A DNA stretch of 12,589 nucleotides from Acidobacteriota bacterium (GTDB lineage Bacteria > Acidobacteriota > Terriglobia > Terriglobales > Acidobacteriaceae), in the NCBI GenBank assembly GCA_021798235.1, contig JAJZMO010000015.1:1-12589 (forward strand), in the 5' to 3' direction. The notes under the pieces are model-generated. The model did not search any database. It was not told the DNA's origin and saw only the letters and a list, made by a program, of their open reading frames with translations. Position numbers and translations under genes: made by a program. Positions 7,264-12,589 of this stretch are shown here, piece after piece; the stretch's first letter is position 1; every line of letters starts with the position of its first letter.

Positions 7264-8223
7264 TCAATTCACGAGCGGTGCGGGGTGAGGCTCCAGTTCT
7301 TTGCCCGTCAGATGCCTATACGTTAGGCGCTTACCTGCAATCTGCGATAGGGCAAGTGTGAACCGCTGCGAATCGTTCATCTCTTTTCGATTGTTGTATC
7401 GGAAAGTTTGTTCATCCAAATAGCGGAACAGATGAAACGGTTCGACACTGACATACGTTCCGCTGATGCCGCGTTTCAGTAGCGACCAAAAGTTCTCAAG
7501 GCCATTGGTATGCACCTTTCCGTCCACGTACTGAACAGCGTGATCCACAACTTGATGCGCGTAGTCGCTGGCCAAACCTTCATACGAAAGCAGCGCATCG
7601 GTGTAAAGAGCCGAACCGGCCTCAACGTGCTTCTTAACCTCGGCCTGTAATACAGCCCTCTTTCTGCTCGGCACGATTGCTGTGCGAACCTTTCCGCCGC
7701 GTTCGAGTAGCCCCATGACGGCGGTTTTGTCTTTTCCGCCAGTGCCAGTGATGCGGCGTTCACGCTTGCTCACGTGCATATTGCGAGCCTTGCCACCGAT
7801 GAAAGTCTCGTCGGCCTCAACTTCGCCAGAGAGCAGTGCGAATCCGCCATCCTTCAAAGCGAAGCGCAAGCGATGAGCCATAAACCATGCGGTCTTTTGT
7901 GTGACACCAAGATCCCGCGCCAACTCGCATGAGCTAATTCCGTTCTTGCAGTTGACAACTAGCCACAAAGCCGGAAGCCACTTGTCCAGACCAAGCGGAG
8001 AGTCCTCAAAAATCGTTCCAGTTTTCAGCGAGAACGTCGGTTTTTCGTGCTTTGCGTAGCACTTCCATACGCGATTCTTGGCAAGGTATGTAACCTTTTC
8101 CACACCGCAACGAGGGCAGATCACTTTCCCGTCTGTCCAGCGCAGATGCACCATCAGCGCGTGACAATTCTCGTAGTCTTTGAAATGGATTACGGCTTGC
8201 TGCAATGTGTTGATGCTTTCCAT
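7264..8223 (-). CDS. IS1595-family transposase (zinc ribbon plus DDNE catalytic domain)
   Basis: A 319-residue cut-and-paste transposase. An N-terminal zinc ribbon (C36, C39, C55, H59 in CPRCG...WKCYAKH) is followed by FSLKTGTIFEDSPL, typical of the family, then a helix-turn-helix-like region (SCELARDLGVTQKTAWFMAHR). The ISXO2-like catalytic domain has D138 (EVEADETFIGGKA), D209 (LYTDALLSYEGL), and N240/E243 (HTNGLENFWSLLKRG), the DDNE set of IS1595. Length is normal and no frame break is seen. The ATG at 8223 lies six bases after a TATATT -10 box with no ribosome site, so the mRNA is probably leaderless. The interrupted OmpA-family frame runs into the first 34 bases of this gene from the same direction, giving a second possible source of expression by readthrough. 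Confidence 0.95.
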   Translation of the reverse strand: MESINTLQQAVIHFKDYENCHALMVHLRWTDGKVICPRCGVEKVTYLAKNRVWKCYAKHEKPTFSLKTGTIFEDSPLGLDKWLPALWLVVNCKNGISSCELARDLGVTQKTAWFMAHRLRFALKDGGFALLSGEVEADETFIGGKARNMHVSKRERRITGTGGKDKTAVMGLLERGGKVRTAIVPSRKRAVLQAEVKKHVEAGSALYTDALLSYEGLASDYAHQVVDHAVQYVDGKVHTNGLENFWSLLKRGISGTYVSVEPFHLFRYLDEQTFRYNNRKEMNDSQRFTLALSQIAGKRLTYRHLTGKELEPHPAPLVN

Positions 8224-8229
8224 GCTTTA

Positions 8230-8258
8230 AATATAGGCTTTTGGACTTGGTATGTCAA
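8230..8258 (-). promoter_or_regulatory. Transposase promoter in the right end of the element
   Basis: On the minus strand, TTGACA (8258-8253), a 17-base spacer, then TATATT (8235-8230): near-consensus sigma-70 spacing and sequence. The -35 box overlaps the inner end of the inverted repeat, so transposase binding could repress it. Transcription should start at or next to the A of the ATG at 8223. Confidence 0.8.
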
Positions 8259-8272
8259 GTATATAATTGCCC
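8249..8272 (-). repeat. Right terminal inverted repeat of the IS1595-family element
   Basis: Reverse complement begins GGGCAATTATATACTT, identical to the left end for 16 bases and matching 21 of 24 overall. It contains the transposase -35 box TTGACA, which the left end lacks. Confidence 0.85.
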
Positions 8273-8278
8273 TAATAA
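8273..8278. repeat. Target-site duplication, right copy
   Basis: TAATAA directly after the right inverted repeat, matching 4729-4734. Followed by GG, which also follows the left copy as the first bases of the left repeat. Confidence 0.7.
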
Positions 8279-10208
8279 GGACTAAAGAATCAGCAGCGTT
8301 GAAGGGGAATTGACGAATGGATTGTTGTCCGGTCGTGCTGAGTGTGACGTCAACGCGGCGATTGCTAGCCAGCAGAATTGTCTTCATGTGTTCAAGCACA
8401 TTTTTCCTCTCCACTGGAGTCAGCTCCTCATTCTGATCCACTGCATCTTTTACCTGTGCCTGAGTCAAGTTCTGATCTTCGCCAAATGCCTCGGTTTTGA
8501 TGTTGGCGCTGGGAATGCCCTGCTCCACTAGAAAGTTCTTCGTGGTGTCGACGCGGCGCTGTGAGAGTAACTGATTGTATGCTGCCGGACCACGCGGATC
8601 AGAATGTCCCTTCAGCGTGAGATAGGCATCTGGCTTAGCGCGAAGATATTGCTGAAAGTCCGTCGCTAAAGAAGCCAACATTTCTTGTTGACTGGGGAGA
8701 ATCCCCGCCTCAGGATTGTGCTGACTTGGCTTGCCGGTTGGGAAGTAAATGCTGTGCAGGGAGAGCCGCTTCTCCAGTTGCTGTACGACGGCGCGCGGTA
8801 AGGCATCCGCTTGCATGTTTACCTGACAATCGGCAGATCCGCCACGGCCATCGGTCACGTTGCCCTTGATGATGTAGTTCCCGGGCGCGATGCCCGCCGT
8901 GTTCCACGTGACGGATGATCCTGTACCTGCGATCTGGCCACCCGTAGCCGTCCATGCATAGATGAGCGGATCATTGTCTGGGTCGCTCGCCGTGGCTGTG
9001 ATCTGCGCAGATTCATTGACAACTACGGAATTTGTACTCGCCGCACAGCTAATGGTTGGCGGTTGATTGGGCTTCGCTGCCACTTGAATATCAGAAGAGC
9101 AATCTGCCATGCCGGTCTGCCCATCTGTAACATGCAAGCGCACCGTGCTGGTGCCAACGGCTGTGCCAGCGGAGTTCCACTGTACATCTGGGCCTGAGCC
9201 TTGAATCACTCCGTTGCTAGCGGTCCATGCGTAGGTTAATGGATGACTGTCGGGATTCGTTACCTGACCGTGCACGTCAACCGTATCCCCGGAGCCGACA
9301 TACACCGTTGCTTTTGTGACGGAACATGCAGCAACCAGTGGCTGGGCATGCGGAGCAACGACGGCGGGTGCGGGCGAGTTTCCACCAAAGTTGAAGACGA
9401 CGCCAGTCGAGAGGCGCAGATCATTCTGCGAATCGTGCCCCGCAGAAGTGGGGTCTGCGAACCGTGTCATCAAATATTCGGCCTGGATGAGGCGAATCGC
9501 GATGTGGCGCCGAACTCGCACGTCCATTCCAGCACCTGCAGTCATCGCAAAACCATTCTGTGAAGCAAGAGGTGAGCATCCCGTACCGACGCAATTGGAG
9601 ATATTTACCGCATTCGCCTGCGCTATTCCAAATAACGCCTGGGCAAACGGAGTCACCCGACTGGACGTTCGATATGAAAAGCGCGGACCTGCGAGATAGG
9701 TAAAGACCTTACCGTCTCCGTCATGCACAACGTCTGGGTTGATGCCCGGCCCAACTAAGCGGATGTGTGACGAAGCATAACCTCCAAAATCACCGACTAA
9801 TCCCAGATAACGATTCAAGTTATAGGCGAGGGAAGTGCTACCGCCATTCATCCAGGACACGCGATTCCAATTTCTCTGCGCAGGCATGGCGTGCAGATAG
9901 GAGTAGCCGAGAAAAAAGTTCAAATTTCTGGGTCATGATTTGCGGCTTGATTGCCATGGGCTGCGAGGGAGCCGGTGCGGATGCATCGGGCGTAGACGTG
10001 GAGGATGTGTCGGTACTCTCCGGCGCGCTCGAAGACGATTGAGCTAAACTGCTCGTCGTCTGTAGAAAAAAAGGAACTATTAAGAACATTGCAATCGCCG
10101 CGGGGGCAATCTTCCGCATACTTAATTTCATCATTGTCTCCAGCACTTGTAGGTCGCGGTTATCATTCAGCCTCACCGTCGGTTTCATTGGATTTGAAAT
10201 CGGAAGCA

Positions 10209-10225
10209 TGAAACGTTGCGTTTCA
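10209..10225. repeat. Short perfect palindrome upstream of the OmpA-family gene
   Basis: TGAAACG-TTG-CGTTTCA, 7-bp arms with a 3-base centre, 78 bases before the ATG at 10131. It may be an operator or the remains of a hairpin; nothing else supports a role. Confidence 0.35.
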
Positions 10226-10234
10226 CGGAAAAGT

Positions 10235-10262
10235 CAGAGGCAGCCCTTGCGAGCCGCCTCTG
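10235..10262 (-). terminator. Terminator of the ice-binding lipoprotein gene
   Basis: On the minus strand, CAGAGGCGGC and GCTGCCTCTG form a 10-bp stem with one G-U pair and an 8-base loop, followed by ACTTTTCC. It begins nine bases after the stop of the DUF3494 gene. It suggests that the two minus-strand surface genes are transcribed at least partly separately. Confidence 0.7.
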
Positions 10263-10270
10263 GCAGGAGG

Positions 10271-12504
10271 TTATGGCGCAGGTACGTTAATCACCGTATT
10301 CACAACGGTGACGGAGGCATGGAGTGCGATGAGCCTGCCGTCAATGGTCGTAATGGCGACGACGCCTGGAGTAGACACCGCGATTCCTGCTTGCGAGATA
10401 ACGGTTCCCACCATCGTTCCGCCACCCAGAATTCCGTTGATGGTTGCAGAACTACCCACTTGCCAGAAGACGTTTTTCGCCTGCGCTCCATTGACTAGCA
10501 GTACACTTTCATTCGCTGTAGGAGTGCCCACATCCAGTGTGGATGACATCTGGAAGATCCAGACGGCATTCGCATTTCCCTGCGCGTCTAGGGTAAGAGG
10601 GCCGAGGGAAATGCTATAGCTTCCCGGCGCGGACTTGTAAACGCCTGGCGCTAAGGTGCGATTGCCTAATTCACCAGCAGAACCGCCGCCGCAACCTGGG
10701 CAGGTTGATACGTCCATGCCATTGGGAACTGCGGCTAGATCCCCATAGGCTGTTTGAGCATCCAGCGCTGCCTGGGCGGCATTGGCTGCTGTTTGAGCTG
10801 TTCCCTCAGAGGGACATGCGACCGTCGGTGGCGGAGCTGCCGTGTTGATGGCTCCATTCACATAGCCAACATTTAATGTCGTCTCCGTGTAGGTGCATCC
10901 GGTGCCGTTGTCGTGGAAGCCGGTAATCAGAGTGGACGCTGCCGTTGTGCCGATATCTCCCTGGACTACAGTCGACGTTCCCTGATTCGTCATTCCCGAG
11001 TTTCCTCCGAAGCCTCCAAAGGTAGCTGCGGCTCCTAGCGGAACAGGCTGCACGGCATTAGCAGAGCCAGTCGTAAACGTCCAAGGATTTGGAGCACCTC
11101 CACTGCCGAGGGCAGTGCCCGATGTGCTGGTGACTCCGTCGCTAATGGTCGCTACATACGCGGTACTCGCGGTAAGTGGGCTGGATGGAGTAAAGGTTGC
11201 AATGAAGTTTACCGAATCGTAGGAAACGGTTCCGGGTACGACAGCACCGTTCGGCGCAGTCACCTGAAATGTATCCGTAGTAATGGTGCTGGGATTCATC
11301 GCCTCGTTAAAGGTTGCGTTAACCGATGAATTCAGGAAAACTCCTGTTGCGCCTTGCACAGGATTCTCCGACGCAATGATGGGTACCAGCCCGTTCAGAG
11401 TTGTACCCGTGGTAAAGTTCCAGGTAAAGTTGCTGGCTAATGCGTTGCCGTCCAGATCTTTGCCCCATTAGTGATGGTTGCGGTGTAAAGAGTATTTGCG
11501 GTCAGCGAACCGTTTGGCGTAAAGAGCAGGGTATTTCCCACTGCAGAGTAGCTGACGATGCCTGCAACATCCGTGCCGCCAGCGCCTGCTAATTGAAACG
11601 TGGCCGTGCTGATCGAGATTGGGTTCATTGCTTTGCTAAAGGTGGCGCTGACTGTCTGGCCAAGCGGCACAGAGGTGGCGCCAGTCGTGGGATCAGTCGT
11701 GGTCACGGTCGGCTTGACCACATTGGCAGTGGTGCCCGTGGTGAAGGTCCAAACGTAGTTGGCTGCAAGACCAAGTCCGGTCAAATTGGTTGCGCCCGTT
11801 GTGACAGTCGCCGTAAACAATGTATTGGCAGCAAGTGATGCGGTTGGCGTAAATACTGCAACCGATCCAGCGGTGGAGTAAGCAACCGTGCCTGCAACAG
11901 CAACGCCGCCTGGAGCCGTAAGGGTAAAGTTTGTCGCGCTCATCGTGCTGGGTGCCATCGCCTGGCTAAATGCAGCGGTCAAAGCCTGGCTGATCGGGAT
12001 TCCGCTGGCATCCTGAGCGGGACTGGTTGTAATCACTGAGGGCCGCGTGGTTCCAAGCACTGTACCGGTGGTAAAGGTCCAGACATAATTTGCGGCCAGC
12101 GCATTGGGCGGATTGGCCTGATTCGTTACCCCCGTGGTAACAGTAGCGGTGTAAAGCGTGTTGGCAGTTAGGTTTGCGCTGGGAGTAAACGTCGCCACAG
12201 AGCCGGAGGCAGCATACGTGACTGCGCCTGCAACGGACGCTCCACCAGCAGCTGTAAGCGTAAAAGATACAGCAGTAATGCTGGAAGGCGTCATGGGCTG
12301 ACTGAATGTCGCGCTGACGGGCGCGTTGAGCGCCACACTGGTGGATCCTTGTGCGGGCGTTACAGACGTCACCTTGGGCGGTACAGCGTTCTGGACTTGT
12401 GCCGTCTGTCTGCCACATCCAGTAATACTCGAAGTGATACTTGAAATTATTCCGATTATTGCGAACGCAGTAATGTATCTTAAGCTCTTAAAGTTATTGT
12501 GCAT
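10271..12504 (-). pseudogene. Lipoprotein with four Big_5 Ig-like repeats and a DUF3494 ice-binding domain, frameshifted
   Basis: Starts at the ATG at 12504 with AGGGG six bases before it. The signal sequence ends in a lipobox SITGC (C30), so the product should be a lipid-anchored surface protein. Four SbsA-type Ig-like repeats of about 105-110 residues follow, each opening PxVTxxxP and closing in a W(T/N)FTTG motif. In the third, the frame breaks: TNGAKIWTATH then TAG. Adding one base near 11458 restores TNGAK-DLDGNALASNFTWNFTTGT and joins the second frame (11436-10271), which carries the fourth repeat and the C-terminal domain (VPLGAAATFGGFGG to GRLIALHASVTVVNTV). That domain fits DUF3494, which includes ice-binding proteins and surface adhesins. 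The restored length is about 744 residues. Ice binding is inferred from the family; adhesion is an alternative role. Confidence 0.85.
11065..12400 (-). repeat. Tandem Ig-like coding repeats with about 330-bp period
   Basis: The segment encoding the W-x-FTTG end of each repeat recurs near 11066, 11405, 11734 and 12064 (+ strand text close to CCCGTGGTAAAGGTCCA), a spacing of about 328-340 bp. The DNA similarity is strong enough that recombination between units, or collapse in a short-read assembly, could change the copy number. Confidence 0.75.
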
Positions 12505-12510
12505 TTGGTT

Positions 12511-12515
12511 CCCCT
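12511..12515 (-). promoter_or_regulatory. Ribosome binding site of the ice-binding lipoprotein gene
   Basis: AGGGG on the minus strand, six bases before the ATG at 12504, supports this start ahead of the lipoprotein signal. The remaining 74 bases to the window edge show no promoter I would defend. Confidence 0.6.
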
Positions 12516-12589
12516 AGGGTGCTGTAATGACATGGTGTTCAACGCTCACGAGTTCGCATCTGAACTGCGCGGAAGACCACAATCTGGTG

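Larger units (their letters stand above)
4735..8272. mobile_element. IS1595-family element with passenger ParB-domain and adenine methylase genes
   Basis: Both ends carry inverted repeats starting GGGCAATTATATACTT. The first 16 bases match perfectly, and 21 of 24 match to the inner edge. TAATAA directly repeats outside both ends, and the target gene is restored by excision. Inside are two + strand cargo genes and one minus-strand IS1595-type transposase, all confined within the repeats. A transposase of about 320 residues would fill only about 1.1 kb, so roughly 2.4 kb is cargo. IS1595 relatives with passenger genes are known. The cargo genes converge with the transposase on a shared hairpin. 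The transposase reading frame, ends and promoter look intact, so the element may still be active. Confidence 0.88.
8190..10131 (-). pseudogene. OmpA-family outer-membrane protein, frameshifted and interrupted by the element
   Basis: Start chosen at the ATG at 10131 (GGAG six bases before), giving MKLSMRKIAPAAIAMF, a signal peptide ending near SSLAQ, and a Ser/Pro-rich linker. At a run of six A on the + strand (9912-9917) the frame breaks. Removing one base gives QKFELFLGYSYLHAMPA and opens the long frame to 8190. Domains in order: beta-barrel of about 190 residues, two PKD/Ig-like repeats (LTYAWTASNG and LIYAWTATGG), then an OmpA C-terminal peptidoglycan-binding domain (LKGHSDPRGPAAYNQLLSQRR, SNRRVDVTL). 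The natural 16-residue end is lost to the element and replaced by 27 element-encoded residues up to TAA at 8190-8192. The Ig-like repeats between barrel and OmpA domain would lie in the periplasm. It follows the ice-binding lipoprotein gene in the same orientation. Confidence 0.85.

Noticed and set aside
10938..12400. CRISPR-like or satellite repeat
   Set aside because: The repetition is protein-coding: about 330-bp units that encode Ig-like domains.

Overview
The window looks like a chromosomal segment of an Acidobacteriota bacterium (Terriglobia/Acidobacteriaceae-like). This is inferred from gene content and protein style, not from any marker gene. Three kinds of DNA are present: a flagellar stator operon, a 3.5 kb cargo-carrying insertion element, and a pair of cell-surface genes that are both frameshifted.

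Left part (1-4387, mostly + strand): the end of a protein with a C-terminal membrane anchor; a stand-alone CheY-like receiver; a decayed minus-strand gene with a signal peptide (913-1430); then a tight operon of a PAS/degenerate-GGDEF protein, motA and motB. A good match to a flagellar sigma-28 (FliA-type) promoter (1548-1575) lies 40 bp before the first operon gene. This suggests that the GGDEF-like protein belongs to the flagellar regulon with its stator. A strong hairpin at 4586-4626 probably terminates motAB and the convergent surface gene on the other strand.

Middle part (4735-8272): an IS1595-family element with 24-bp imperfect inverted repeats and a TAATAA direct repeat touching both ends. 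It carries two passenger genes on the + strand, a ParB/Srx-domain protein and a D12-class (Dam-like) adenine methyltransferase. A DDNE transposase with a zinc ribbon lies on the minus strand. The cargo operon and the transposase converge on one shared hairpin terminator (7207-7241). The transposase promoter (TTGACA-17-TATATT) is inside the right end and should give a nearly leaderless mRNA.

Right part (8273-12589, all minus strand): an OmpA-family outer-membrane gene whose last 16 codons were cut off by the element and now lie at 4679-4734, 3.5 kb away. Removing the element and one copy of TAATAA restores a continuous reading frame. Upstream is a lipoprotein with four SbsA-type Ig-like (Big_5) repeats and a C-terminal DUF3494 ice-binding domain. 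Each of these two genes also carries a single-base frameshift (in a 6-base run near 9912-9917, and near 11458). They are either genuine pseudogenes or carry sequencing errors. Together they look like a secreted or surface-anchored adhesin/ice-binding module beside a peptidoglycan-anchored outer-membrane protein.
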